DNA of 64,000 nt. Origin: JALSRK01 sp964461995. GTDB lineage: Bacteria; Acidobacteriota; Terriglobia; Bryobacterales; Bryobacteraceae. The translations under genes and the position numbers were made by a program. The notes under the pieces are model-generated. The model worked only from the letters and a program-made list of their open reading frames with translations. It searched no databases and was not told the origin of the DNA. Location of the stretch: positions 1-64,000 of the forward strand of contig CAYWXL010000013.1 of the NCBI GenBank assembly GCA_964461995.1, read 5' to 3'. Positions within the stretch are counted from its first letter, which is position 1, and each line of letters starts with the position of its first letter. Of this stretch, positions 8,302-17,318 are shown piece by piece.

Positions 8302-10206
8302 ATGTCGCTGATTCCCGAAATGCCGCGGTCGCCGCGCCGCCTGGCCGAGACCTCGCTCGATCTGACCCAGGAAGACTACCACTGGATGGTCGATCGCCGG
8401 CTGGCCGCCCTGGAGATCGAGCCGCCGCCCGAGCGCGGCGAACACTACGACACCCCGCTCGAGCGCATCGTCGAGGTGGCCAACTTCCTGCCGGTGAACT
8501 TCCTCTCGGTGGGCGCGCAGCGGGCCCGGGCCGTCTGCCGCATCGAGATGTCGGACTCCCTCGGCCGCTGGCGCGCCTGGGGCACCGGCTTTCTCGTCAC
8601 TCCCCAAGTGGTGATGACCAACAACCACGTCTTCGAGACGCCGGAATGGGCCGAGGCGGCGCGGCTGCTCTTCGGCGACGAGCTCGACGACGAGGGCGAG
8701 CCGCGCCAGCCGGAGATCTTCCGCCTCGCCCCGGAGCGCCTCTTCGTTACCAACAAGGAACTCGACTTCACTCTCTGCGCCGTCGAGGGCCGTCCGGGCG
8801 ACACGTACGGGTATCTGCCCCTGAACCGCGACCCCCACATCATCAGCCGGCACGAGCACGTCAACATCGTCCAGCACCCGCGCGGGCGCAAGAAGGAGGT
8901 CTGCTTGCAGGAGAACCACGTCGCCTACGTCAAGACCCGCGTGCTGCTCTACACCACCGATACGGAACCCGGCTCGAGCGGCTCACCGGTCTTCGACAAC
9001 GGCTGGCGGGTGGTGGCGCTGCACCACGCCGGCGGCGAACGCCAGGACGGCAAGTGGCTCAACAACGAGGGCGTTCGCATCGCCAGCATCGTCCGGTACC
9101 TGGAGGAGCTGCTGGCCGGGGGCGCGGAAGAGCGCGTGCGGGACGTTCTCGAGCACGCCGCCGGCGTCAATCCCTACGAGGGGCTGTTCGGCGTCTGGGG
9201 CCGGCGGCCGCGGGTGCCGGAAGAGTGGCCCGGGGCCGAGAAAGTCGTCTACAACTACCAGGGCCGGGACACCTTCCTGGACGTCGGCTTCTGGAACATC
9301 GAACGCTTCAACGCCTCCGCCCCCGAGTGGCGCCGCCGCAAGGTGGCCGACCTGCTGGAGCAGTTGTCCCTCGACGTGATGGGCCTGGTCGAGATCCAGG
9401 AACCGCCCGTGCGCTGGGTGGTGGAGGAGCTGAACCGGCGCGGCTTCCGCATGAAGATGATCGTCGAAGACGCCCCGGGCTCCCAGGACCTCGCCCTCGT
9501 CTACGACGCCCGCACGGTGCGGGCCGAGAAGATCCCCTGGAGCGCCGAAGCCGCCGAGAGGCTCCGGGCGAAGGTCCCCGGCACGAACAAGAGCGCCTGG
9601 TACCGGCTGCCGCTGCTGGCGCGCGTCACCACCACGGCGGAGCGCAGCCTCGACGGCGAGCCCTTCGACTTCCTCGTCTGCGTGGTCCACGCCAAGGCGA
9701 CCACGTCATTCGACGAGCCCGGCGTTCCCCAACAGGTCCGGGCCGAGGCGGCCAAGAGGCTGGCGGCCGAACTCAAGGCGGTGATGGACGAGCTCGGCGA
9801 GGACGACGTCATCGTCGGCGGCGACTTCAACGCCAGGCTCGACGAGCCGAGCTTCAATCCCCTCGCCGACACCCTGCGCGCCGTGGCCTTGACCAGCGGC
9901 GACGCCCAGAGCGGCGATCCCGACGCCTACACCTACCTCGGCAGCAAGAAGGGCTTCATCGACCACATCTACGTCACCCCGGGAGCCAAGGTGAACTACG
10001 ACCCCGGCTCCATCAGCGTCACCCGCATCGACCGTGAGATCCCCAAGTTCCGCGACCAGATCAGCGATCACGCCCCGGTCATCGCCCGCTTCACCTTCGC
10101 CGAGCAGGACGGCCGCCCCGAGCCGCCGGCCCCAACCGGGGAAGAGCCAGCCTACGAGGTGACGGTCCCGGTGGGCACGAAGAAGGTCGTCATCCGGCTC
10201 GAGTGA
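8302..10206 (+). CDS. Trypsin-like serine protease fused to an endonuclease/exonuclease/phosphatase (EEP) domain
   Basis: A 634-residue protein with no signal peptide or membrane segment. Residues about 50-270 form a chymotrypsin/V8-fold protease with a readable triad: H109 in MTNNHV, D155 in LDFTL and S226 in GSSGSP. Residues about 325-600 form an EEP domain: FWNIERFN (N332), E364 in GLVEIQE, H463 in VVHAK, GGDFNA (D508, N510), D554 in FIDHIY and SDHAPV (D589, H590). All expected metal and catalytic residues are kept in both halves. EEP enzymes cut DNA, RNA or phosphodiesters; the target here is unknown. The N-terminal 50 residues are charged and could be an adaptor. A bacterial-conflict or self-restricting effector role is inference only. 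Confidence 0.85.
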   Translation: MSLIPEMPRSPRRLAETSLDLTQEDYHWMVDRRLAALEIEPPPERGEHYDTPLERIVEVANFLPVNFLSVGAQRARAVCRIEMSDSLGRWRAWGTGFLVTPQVVMTNNHVFETPEWAEAARLLFGDELDDEGEPRQPEIFRLAPERLFVTNKELDFTLCAVEGRPGDTYGYLPLNRDPHIISRHEHVNIVQHPRGRKKEVCLQENHVAYVKTRVLLYTTDTEPGSSGSPVFDNGWRVVALHHAGGERQDGKWLNNEGVRIASIVRYLEELLAGGAEERVRDVLEHAAGVNPYEGLFGVWGRRPRVPEEWPGAEKVVYNYQGRDTFLDVGFWNIERFNASAPEWRRRKVADLLEQLSLDVMGLVEIQEPPVRWVVEELNRRGFRMKMIVEDAPGSQDLALVYDARTVRAEKIPWSAEAAERLRAKVPGTNKSAWYRLPLLARVTTTAERSLDGEPFDFLVCVVHAKATTSFDEPGVPQQVRAEAAKRLAAELKAVMDELGEDDVIVGGDFNARLDEPSFNPLADTLRAVALTSGDAQSGDPDAYTYLGSKKGFIDHIYVTPGAKVNYDPGSISVTRIDREIPKFRDQISDHAPVIARFTFAEQDGRPEPPAPTGEEPAYEVTVPVGTKKVVIRLE

Positions 10207-10245
10207 GCGCCGGCTCGCAGAACGCCACCGCCGTTCCGGCCCCGT

Positions 10246-11415
10246 TCACTGGATCCGGCCGTATTTGCGCGCCGCGTCGCGGGCGTGTTTCAGGTTCTCC
10301 CAGGGCGTCAGCAGGCTGGTGGTGCAGCTCGAAGCGTAGATGAAGTGGCGCTTGTCGCCCATCGAGGCGAACAGCTCCCGCGTGTAGCCGTGCAAGAAGC
10401 CTTCGGCGTCCTCGGAGACTTCCATGCGTGATGCGTCCAGGCCGCCATTCACCGTGAACCCTTCGTACCCGGTGAGCGTCCGGGCTTCGCCCAGCTCGAC
10501 GTTGCCCATCGGGGGCGGCGTGAGCCCCTCCAGGCAGTCGATCCGGCACTCGCCCGCCAGAGGGAGCAGCTTGCGCTGCCGTCCGCAGGCGTGGGCGCAC
10601 AGGATCTTCCCCCGGCTGTGGACGATCTCCGCAGCGGCGGCGTAGAAGTCGCGGCAGTAATCCCGAAACAGGTAGGGCGGGTAGAAGGCCGAGTCCAAGT
10701 TGTCCAGCGTGATGAAGACCTCGCATTCGGGGTAGTCCACGATCTTTTCTAGAAACGCCAGAACTTTGCGCTCGTGGATCCGCGCCAGCTCCTTCATCTC
10801 CTCGGGATGGTCGGCGATGAAGAGGCTGGCTTGTTCGGCGCCAGCGAGCCAGTGGAGGGTCTTAAGCGGGCACTCGGTCAAGTGAACCATCATGACGCCG
10901 TCATCGCCGGCGCGCTCCACCCAGCGGCGGAAGCCCTCGCGGTCGAACTCGTAGTCGCGGGCTTCGAGCAGGAAGCGGACGGCCCGGTAGTCGTCCCAGC
11001 TCTTCCACCAGAACTCGGTCTCGAAGTCGGCGCCGGCCTCCTCGCTGAGCTGCCAGGTGTGGGTGAGCGTGCCGTACGGCGTCTTGAAGACGCGGCGGCG
11101 GATGCTCTTGCCGGGCGGGTAAATGTTGAAAGCGGTGACGACGGGCTCGTCGAAGGGCGAATCGCCTTCGAAGGTTTCCGAGTACTCGCCGTCGGCATAG
11201 ACCTCCCGGGTGCAGTGCTGCGTGTCCCAGCGGGCGAGGATGTCGGCCCCGAGCGCGCGCAGGGCGTCGAAAGGATGCGCGGTGCCGGCCAGCTCCTCCG
11301 GCAGCGTCCGGCGGACTTTGCGGCTGTAGAACCAGTAATAGAGGTTCGGCGCGAAAGGGACCATGTCGGGAGTTTCGCCGTGGAACGCGGCGAGGATGCG
11401 TTCCCTTCCCGTCAT
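10246..11415 (-). CDS. Uroporphyrinogen decarboxylase (UroD/MtaA) superfamily protein
   Basis: A 389-residue cytosolic protein of the UroD superfamily, not HemE itself. It opens with MTGRERILAAFHGETPD, typical of the group, and has a putative zinc-binding HAC segment (CAHACGR) with a later Cys in SSCTTS, as in corrinoid methyltransferases of the MtaA type. Such proteins move methyl groups between corrinoid proteins and thiols or act on unknown substrates. The start ATG 11415 is set by a GGAGG 5 bases upstream; it begins 2 bases after the stop of the beta-helix hydrolase gene, so the two are co-transcribed. Why it is paired with a polysaccharide hydrolase is unclear. Confidence 0.8.
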   Translation of the reverse strand: MTGRERILAAFHGETPDMVPFAPNLYYWFYSRKVRRTLPEELAGTAHPFDALRALGADILARWDTQHCTREVYADGEYSETFEGDSPFDEPVVTAFNIYPPGKSIRRRVFKTPYGTLTHTWQLSEEAGADFETEFWWKSWDDYRAVRFLLEARDYEFDREGFRRWVERAGDDGVMMVHLTECPLKTLHWLAGAEQASLFIADHPEEMKELARIHERKVLAFLEKIVDYPECEVFITLDNLDSAFYPPYLFRDYCRDFYAAAAEIVHSRGKILCAHACGRQRKLLPLAGECRIDCLEGLTPPPMGNVELGEARTLTGYEGFTVNGGLDASRMEVSEDAEGFLHGYTRELFASMGDKRHFIYASSCTTSLLTPWENLKHARDAARKYGRIQ

Positions 11416-11416
11416 C

Positions 11417-12979
11417 TCAGCCTCCGGCATTGCCCGCGGCGCGGAGACCGGCCACGCGCCCCGCGACCGGCTTATCCGCACGGCGGAGATCGTTACCGAG
11501 CAGAGCGACGTCGCGGACACCGCCACCGGAAGCGTCGAGGAAGATCGGCACGGCGTCGCGCAGGCGGCAACCGCGGACGAGCACGTCACGCACCGCTTTG
11601 AACCGGACAGGCGTGACGCTGCCCGCAAAAACCCAGCCGTCGAGCTCCAGGCCGGAGACGTCTTCGCAGACGAGCGCCGGGCGGGCGTCCGCCTCCGCGG
11701 TGAGCAGTTCCACGTTGCGCAAGCGTAGCCCCCGAACGTGCCGGCAGAAGAAGCCGTGCGCCGGGAGCGTGCCGAACATCTTGTGCTCGGGATAGGCGTC
11801 TTCCTTTTCCGGAACCTTCTCGACCGCCTCGGCGACACCCCCCTCGGAGAGGATGTAGACCGTGTCGATGGTCAGGTTCTCGATCGCGTGGCCGGGAATC
11901 CCGGAGATCGCGCATCCGATCCGGCTGGCCCCGGTGGCCTTCACGTCCCGGATGACGACGTTGCGCAGCACGCCGACGCCGGGCTTCGGTCCGCCTTCCC
12001 GGAAAGGCCGCGCCCGGTTGCCGAGGCGGACGAAGATCGGGTTCTTAACGTCGCGCATGGTGACGCTGGAGACCGTGACGCCGTCGAAGATGCCGCCGTC
12101 CACGCACTCGAGGGCGATGCCGCTGAGGCGGGTGTCGTACATCGTGCAGTTGCTCAGAACGATGTCGCGGAAGCCGCCGTTGGACTCGGTACCGAGCTTG
12201 AAGGCGTTGCAGTAGCTGCTGAGAACGCAATTGGTGATGGCGACGTTCTCGGTGGCGCGGTCCGCGGTGCTCTTGAGCACGATGGCGTCGTCGCCGGAGC
12301 TGACGTTCGAGTTGGCGATGACGACCCGGCGGCAGCAGTCGATGTCGATGCCGTCGTTGTTTTTGTTGACGCGGCTGTGGACGGTGATGCCGTCGATCAA
12401 GACGTCGTCGCAGGCCAGGTAGTGCTGCACCCACATGGGCGAGTTGCGGATGGTGAGCCCGGTGACGCTGACGCGGCGGCAGGAGACGAAGCGGATCATG
12501 TACGGCCGGACCTTGTACGGACCCTCGAAGGCGGCCCCGCTGCCGTCGAGAACGCCCTCGCCGTGCAGGCCGATGTTCTCGCAGTCCTCGGCGAACAGGA
12601 GGCTGCGCTCGGTGTAGTTGTCCGTGTAGGAGCGGAAGCGGGGGATGGTGCGCGGGTACTGTTCGAGATGCGGACTGCCCTGGACGACGGCCCCGGCGCT
12701 CAGATAGAGGTGGACGTTGCTGCGGAGGATGAGGCCGCCGGTAAAGTAATGCCCGGCGGGGAAATAGACCGTACCGCCCCCGGCGGCGGCGCACGCATCG
12801 ATGGCCGCCTGGATGGCCTTGGTGTCGTAGCCGCGGCCGTCGCGGCGGGCGCCGAAATCGGCGACGTTGTAAACGCTCGTGCCGGCCACCGGACCGGCCG
12901 CGCGGGCGGTAGAAGCTCCGGCAAAACCGCCGGCGGCCAGGGCGGCGAGAAAGCGGCGACGGGGATTTTTCTCAGCCAT
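11417..12979 (-). CDS. Tat-exported GH28-like right-handed beta-helix glycoside hydrolase
   Basis: A 520-residue protein with a Tat signal (NPRRRFLAALAAGG, cleavage near ARAAG) followed by the pectate-lyase-type domain start (YNVADFGARRDG) and repeated beta-helix coils. GH28 acidic motifs are visible as NNDGIDID and SGDDAIVLKS. The usual GHG histidine motif is replaced by NAFKLGTESNGG and the RIK motif is not clear, so activity may differ from polygalacturonase. It probably cleaves or binds pectin-like or other plant/soil glycans outside the cell. Start ATG 12979 is supported by the Tat signal; a TACACT box (minus strand) lies 9 bases before it. It heads a two-gene unit with the UroD-like gene. 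Confidence 0.82.
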   Translation of the reverse strand: MAEKNPRRRFLAALAAGGFAGASTARAAGPVAGTSVYNVADFGARRDGRGYDTKAIQAAIDACAAAGGGTVYFPAGHYFTGGLILRSNVHLYLSAGAVVQGSPHLEQYPRTIPRFRSYTDNYTERSLLFAEDCENIGLHGEGVLDGSGAAFEGPYKVRPYMIRFVSCRRVSVTGLTIRNSPMWVQHYLACDDVLIDGITVHSRVNKNNDGIDIDCCRRVVIANSNVSSGDDAIVLKSTADRATENVAITNCVLSSYCNAFKLGTESNGGFRDIVLSNCTMYDTRLSGIALECVDGGIFDGVTVSSVTMRDVKNPIFVRLGNRARPFREGGPKPGVGVLRNVVIRDVKATGASRIGCAISGIPGHAIENLTIDTVYILSEGGVAEAVEKVPEKEDAYPEHKMFGTLPAHGFFCRHVRGLRLRNVELLTAEADARPALVCEDVSGLELDGWVFAGSVTPVRFKAVRDVLVRGCRLRDAVPIFLDASGGGVRDVALLGNDLRRADKPVAGRVAGLRAAGNAGG

Positions 12980-13020
12980 GACGGGACGAGTGTACCACCG
13001 CCACTCCACAGCGGGGGCGG

Positions 13021-13914
13021 TCAGCGCTTCCAATCGATCTCGCGGAGGTAGGCGGGGTTGTCGCGCCAGTTCTTGCGAACTTTGACGAACAGCTCAAGAA
13101 AGATCTTCTTGCCGAACCAGTGCTCGAGCTCGAGCCGCGCCTCGGTGCCGATCTTCTTCAGCATCGCCCCTTTCGCCCCGATGACGATGCCCTTTTGCCC
13201 AGGCCGCTCGACGACGATGGAGGCGGTGATGCGCAGCAGCCGGTCCGTCTCCTCCCAGTCGTCGATGAGGACCATCACCGCGTGGGGCACCTCCTGACGG
13301 GTGTGGGCGAGCACCTTCTCGCGGATGACCTCGGCGGCGAAGAACTGCTCCGGCTGGTCCGTGATCATGTCCTCGGGAAAGTAGCGCGGCCCCTCGGGCA
13401 GCCGTGAGACGATGGCGTCACGGACGATGTCGAGCCCCTCGCCGGTGAGGGCGGAAATCGGGATGAACTCTTCGAAGTTTGCCAATTCCTTGTACCGCTC
13501 GATCAGGGGCAGCAGCTTGGACTTGTCGCGGAGCAGGTCGATTTTGTTCAGCAGCAGCAGACAGCGCGTGCCGGAGCGGGCGACAAGTTCCACGGCCTGT
13601 TCATCTTCGGCGCTGACGCCGCGCACGCAGTCGGCCAAGTAAAGGAGCAGGTCCCGGCCCTCGAGAGCGGCGGCGACCTCCTGCATCAGCTTCTTGTTGA
13701 TGAGCGAATCCGGGCGGTGGATGCCTGGAGTGTCCACGAAAACGATCTGCGCGTCGGGCAGGTTTAGGATCCCCTGGATGGAAGTGCGCGTGGTCTGCGG
13801 TTTGTCCGAGACGATGGCGATCTTTCTGCCCAACAGGGCGTTGAGCAACGTGGACTTGCCGGCGTTGGGCCGGCCCAGGATCGACACGAAACCCGAAACG
13901 AACTTCTCACTCAT
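13021..13914 (-). CDS. era: GTPase Era
   Basis: A 297-residue Era GTPase that binds the 3' end of 16S rRNA and aids 30S maturation. The G1 loop GRPNAGKS is at about 14-21, with the switch segment TTRTSIQG, DTPGIH (G3) and NKID (G4). The C-terminal KH domain contains VIGAKGAMLKKIG and ends with the usual LFVKVRKNWRDN segment. It closes the phoH-ybeY-CNNM-era cluster, a conserved ribosome-maturation arrangement, and starts 25 bases after the CNNM gene. Confidence 0.97.
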   Translation of the reverse strand: MSEKFVSGFVSILGRPNAGKSTLLNALLGRKIAIVSDKPQTTRTSIQGILNLPDAQIVFVDTPGIHRPDSLINKKLMQEVAAALEGRDLLLYLADCVRGVSAEDEQAVELVARSGTRCLLLLNKIDLLRDKSKLLPLIERYKELANFEEFIPISALTGEGLDIVRDAIVSRLPEGPRYFPEDMITDQPEQFFAAEVIREKVLAHTRQEVPHAVMVLIDDWEETDRLLRITASIVVERPGQKGIVIGAKGAMLKKIGTEARLELEHWFGKKIFLELFVKVRKNWRDNPAYLREIDWKR

Positions 13915-13939
13915 GGCGAATTCTCACCCCTGCGCCGAA

Positions 13940-15193
13940 TCAGTGTTTCACAGGCGCCACGCGGCTCACCCGCACTTGTTTGACGTGCCGGTCGTCCGCG
14001 GCGGTGACCTCCAGGCGGATGCCCTCACGCTCCACCGTTTCACCGGGCTCCGGCACGCGGCCCAGCCACTCGCAGACCAGCCCGCCGACCGTAGTAGATT
14101 CGGGGGGCTCTTTCGGACGGAACAGGACCAAGTCTTCGAGAGCGTCGAGGTCCACATTGCCCGAAACGAGGTAGACGCCGTCAGCCTCCCGGATAATCTC
14201 GGAGCCGGAGTCGTACTCATCACGGATCTCGCCGAAAACCTCCTCGACGACATCCTCCATGGTGACCAAACCAGCGACGTCGCCGTACTCATCGACAACG
14301 ATGGCCAAGTGGAGTTTTTCTTTTTGCATCTCGCGCAGCAGGTCCACGATGGGCTTCGTCTCCGGGACGAACTTGGGGGGGTGGGCGAACTCCTTGACTT
14401 TGCGCTTGCCGCGCTGACCGTAGTCGAGCTGCAAGATATCGCGGACGTGAATGAACCCAGTGATGTTGTCGATGGATCCCCGGTAGACGGGAAACCGGGA
14501 GTATGGCTGTTCGAGAGCAACCGCCCGGGCCTCCTCGACGGTGGCGTCTTCCGGAATCGCGACGATCGCGGGCCGGGGCGTCATCACTTGCCGGGCGGTC
14601 TTGTCGCCCAACGCCACGACCGAATGGATCAGCTCGCGGTCTTCTTCTTCGATGAGGCCTTCGTCGGCGCCGGCCTCGATGAGAGCTTCCAGGTCTTCTT
14701 CGGCGGTGGAACCGTTCTCTTCTTCGCCGCCGTTCTGCTCGCCGAGAGAAGCCAGCTTGCCGACGAGCGACACGGTCGCGATGAAGGGCTTCGCCAGGCG
14801 CCCGATGAGCCGGAGTAGCGCCGCCAGCGGAGCGAGCCAGCGCGCTGTCGTGGCGCGGTAGAGCAGGTGAGGGCCGAAGTAAGCTCCGGCGAACATCAAC
14901 ACGAGACCCAAAGCGAAAGCCTCGGCGGTTAGCTTCCAGGACAACGCTCCCGCGGGGACCACGTGCAAGGTAACGGTGAGGCCCACGCCGACCAGCAGCG
15001 AGTGCTTGAGCATCGAGAAGGCGAGCAGGCCCTCTTCGGGCGTGAGTCCGATGCGCTGTTCCAATTCTTCTTTGAAATACTCCAAAGCGGGGACGTCGCG
15101 CGCCCGGAGCCGCATCGACTCCTGATAGAGGAGTTGCACGAAGGCAGCTAAACTGAGCAGCACGGTCAAACCGAAGGCGACGCCGAGGATCAT
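13940..15193 (-). CDS. CNNM/CorC (HlyC) family membrane protein with CBS pair
   Basis: A 417-residue inner-membrane protein. The N-terminal part has three to four hydrophobic segments (about 1-20, 65-85, 92-112 and a weaker one near 118-132), resembling a CNNM/DUF21 domain. Then follow a cytosolic CBS pair (VMTPRPAIVAIPEDATVEEA and a VDEYGDVAGLVTMEDVVEEV core) and the C-terminal CorC_HlyC domain (READGVYLVSGN). The family is linked to magnesium/cobalt export or ion sensing. The start GTP/ATP-binding features of CBS domains are typical but unproven here. ATG 15193 overlaps ybeY by 4 bases, so expression is coupled to the ribosome genes. Confidence 0.9.
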   Translation of the reverse strand: MILGVAFGLTVLLSLAAFVQLLYQESMRLRARDVPALEYFKEELEQRIGLTPEEGLLAFSMLKHSLLVGVGLTVTLHVVPAGALSWKLTAEAFALGLVLMFAGAYFGPHLLYRATTARWLAPLAALLRLIGRLAKPFIATVSLVGKLASLGEQNGGEEENGSTAEEDLEALIEAGADEGLIEEEDRELIHSVVALGDKTARQVMTPRPAIVAIPEDATVEEARAVALEQPYSRFPVYRGSIDNITGFIHVRDILQLDYGQRGKRKVKEFAHPPKFVPETKPIVDLLREMQKEKLHLAIVVDEYGDVAGLVTMEDVVEEVFGEIRDEYDSGSEIIREADGVYLVSGNVDLDALEDLVLFRPKEPPESTTVGGLVCEWLGRVPEPGETVEREGIRLEVTAADDRHVKQVRVSRVAPVKH

Positions 15194-15669
15194 TTCCCGC
15201 CCCTCCCGGCCCGTTCCGTCAAGGAGGCGGGCAGGTCGAGCCGTTGCCGCCAGCGGCGTTCAGCGCGTCGCATCTGGCCGCGGTCCGTCTCATGATCCAT
15301 CCCCTGCAGATGTAGGAGCCCGTGGAGCAGCAGGATGCCGATTTCCTCTTCCACAGAATGGCCGAACTCGGCGGCCTGCTGCCGGGCGCGGTCCACGGAA
15401 ACGGCGATCTCGCCGAGGGAAGCCGGCGCGGGGCCGGAGGGATCGCCGCCGTCCGCAGAAGGAAACGAGAGGACGTCGGTGGGAGCGTCTTTGCCGAAGA
15501 AGAGGCGGTTGAGCCGGCGCAGTTCCCGGTCGTCGGTCAGCAGACAAGTGAACGGACGCCCGCCGGCAACCTCGTCGCGGAGCCGCTGCGCGAACCGGCG
15601 AACAGCCCGCCGGTCAAAGTCTCGGCCGGCCCGCCGGAAGAGAACTGTACTGTCGTCGTCCGCAGACAT
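15190..15669 (-). CDS. ybeY: Endoribonuclease YbeY
   Basis: A 159-residue single-strand-specific metallo-RNase involved in 16S rRNA 3' end maturation and ribosome quality control. The zinc motif HGLLHLQGMDHE is present with H116, H120 and H126 as ligands, preceded by the PTDVLSFP and LGEIAVSV segments. Length is normal for the family. It overlaps the downstream CNNM gene by 4 bases and follows phoH by 9 bases, the standard arrangement. Confidence 0.97.
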   Translation of the reverse strand: MSADDDSTVLFRRAGRDFDRRAVRRFAQRLRDEVAGGRPFTCLLTDDRELRRLNRLFFGKDAPTDVLSFPSADGGDPSGPAPASLGEIAVSVDRARQQAAEFGHSVEEEIGILLLHGLLHLQGMDHETDRGQMRRAERRWRQRLDLPASLTERAGRGGK

Positions 15670-15678
15670 GGGAGGGGA

Positions 15679-16701
15679 TCAGGCCCCGGGCTCTTGTCCA
15701 TTGCCGGGAGCCTTGTCGCCGTCGTTCGTATGGAGAGAGATCTGGCGCGCGCTGCCAGTGGTTTCCTCATACTTTTCGTAAGCCTTGACGATCTTCTGCA
15801 CCAGCGCGTGCCGGACCACATCCCGCTCGTCGAAGTGGACGAAACTGATACCTTCCACCCCCCGGAGCACTTCCACGGCTTGGAGCAGGCCGCTTTGCCT
15901 CCCCGCCGGCAAATCGATCTGGGTCACATCTCCGGTGACGACCATTTTTGAATTGAACCCAACCCGGGTCAGCACCATCTTCATCTGCTCCGGCGTGGAG
16001 TTCTGCGCTTCGTCGAGAATCACGAAGCTGTCGTTGAGGGTGCGCCCGCGCATGAAGGCGATGGGCGCCACCTCGATTACGTTCCGGTCGAGCAGGCGCT
16101 CCACCTTCTCCACTTCGAGCATGTCGTAAAGCGCGTCGTAAAGCGGACGAAGGTATGGATCGACTTTTTCCTGAAGCGTGCCGGGGAGGAACCCGAGGCG
16201 TTCCCCGGCTTCGACCGCCGGCCGCGTCAGGATGATCCGGGTCACTTTCTTGTTAAGGAGCGCAGACACGCCCATGGCCACGGCGAGGTAAGTCTTGCCG
16301 GTTCCTGCCGGGCCGATGCCAAAGACGAGGTCGTTGCGCTCGATCGCCTCGAGGTAAAGGCGTTGGTTCAACGATTTCGGCGCGATGAGTTTCTTGCCGA
16401 AGCTCCGCTTGCGGCCGCTTTCGACCAATCGCTTCAGGCTGATCTCGGGATCCGCCACGAGGACTCTCAGGAAGCCGTTGAGGTCACCGTTCGAAAACTG
16501 GTGCCCCTCCTGAACCAGCGCCACATAGTCCTCGAGTATGCTCTCGGCGCGAAGCACACCGGCTTCGTCGCCTTCAATCTCAAGCGAGTCGTTCAAGAGG
16601 CGGGTGCGGATCTGTAGACCGTTTTCGAGAACCCGAATATTCTCGTCTCGCGTCCCGAAAAGGGATTCAATACCCCGAGTGATCTCGACACAGACTTTCA
16701 T
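15679..16701 (-). CDS. ybeZ: PhoH-like ATPase (PhoL/YbeZ)
   Basis: A 340-residue PhoH-family P-loop ATPase, probably an RNA helicase partner of YbeY. Walker A GPAGTGKT is at about 130-137, Walker B at VILDEAQN, and the family segments TRPAVEAGERLGFLPG and MVVTGDVTQIDLP are clear. An N-terminal KH-like region precedes the ATPase. The C-terminal 25 residues are low complexity. It heads the phoH-ybeY-CNNM-era operon and has a good promoter about 90 bases upstream. Confidence 0.95.
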   Translation of the reverse strand: MKVCVEITRGIESLFGTRDENIRVLENGLQIRTRLLNDSLEIEGDEAGVLRAESILEDYVALVQEGHQFSNGDLNGFLRVLVADPEISLKRLVESGRKRSFGKKLIAPKSLNQRLYLEAIERNDLVFGIGPAGTGKTYLAVAMGVSALLNKKVTRIILTRPAVEAGERLGFLPGTLQEKVDPYLRPLYDALYDMLEVEKVERLLDRNVIEVAPIAFMRGRTLNDSFVILDEAQNSTPEQMKMVLTRVGFNSKMVVTGDVTQIDLPAGRQSGLLQAVEVLRGVEGISFVHFDERDVVRHALVQKIVKAYEKYEETTGSARQISLHTNDGDKAPGNGQEPGA

Positions 16702-16789
16702 TCCTAGGGAACGGCGCTACCTCCAGAAGGGCGGAATGCGCGGGGGGAAAAACTCCGCTTCCGCGGAATCGTAATCAGCATCCACTCTG

Positions 16790-16818
16790 ACTATAGCAGA
16801 ACGAGATGGCCGTCTCAA
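16790..16818 (-). promoter_or_regulatory. Sigma-70-type promoter for the phoH-ybeY-CNNM-era operon
   Basis: On the minus strand TTGAGA (16818-16813) is followed after exactly 17 bases by TATAGT (16795-16790). These match the -35 and -10 consensus in 5 of 6 and 5 of 6 positions. The predicted start is near 16783, giving a leader of roughly 80 bases before ATG 16701. Confidence 0.7.
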
Positions 16819-17318
16819 TGGCTTTCCAGACCGGCCCGGCGGCGGGAAAGGCGCTCTTTCGACTGCGCCTGACGCCCCCGGCCGGACCTCTCAGCCCCGC
16901 AGCCCCAATCTGCGCCCGGGGCCCGGGCGGCCGTTTCGATCCTCGGCTTCCGGCCTCTTTAAGAACGCCTTCCACTTCTACAATTGGGCAGTCACGCCCC
17001 TAACCCGGACGGGAAGCTCTTCAGCCGCAACCGGATCGCGGAACCTAACGCTTCCCCGTCGCCGCCTTCGTGTTATCACAGGAGCGGCGCCCGCGCCGCT
17101 GTCCGGCCCTGGATTCCGCGGCGGCTTCGCCATTCACCCGCCGGCCCGCCGCCACTGGTCGCGTGCAGCTCCGGGGGCCTTCGTAGAAGCTGGCTGCAAA
17201 TCGAAGCCAATTCGTACCGATCTTGTTTATGATGAATCACTTATCCTGTGGAAAACCAACGGGCTCGTCCGCCGTGAGCATGCTCGTCCCTCGCGCTCCG
17301 CTAAGATCGAATCAAACG
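16819..17318. other. Intergenic region between the phoH promoter and rlmN
   Basis: About 500 bases without a supported gene. It holds a TACAAT -10-like box at 16979-16984 on the plus strand, a GC hairpin (AGCGGCG, loop CCCG, CGCCGCT) near 17083-17100, and a TTATCC/TGTGGAAAA pair at 17241-17255 that resembles DnaA-box sequence. A TAAGAT box at 17302-17307 lies 11 bases before the rlmN start. No tRNA, 4.5S, 6S, RNase P or known riboswitch pattern was recognised. Confidence 0.4.

Noticed and set aside
11738..13051. 437-codon open frame antisense to the beta-helix hydrolase
   Set aside because: Composition is an extreme Asp/Val/Gly/Ala repeat typical of antisense frames; the sense strand encodes a Tat signal and beta-helix.
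16819..17318. tRNA, 4.5S, 6S or RNase P RNA in the long gap before rlmN
   Set aside because: No T-loop, SRP tetraloop region or RNase P core sequence could be recognised; only a TACAAT box and a short GC hairpin.
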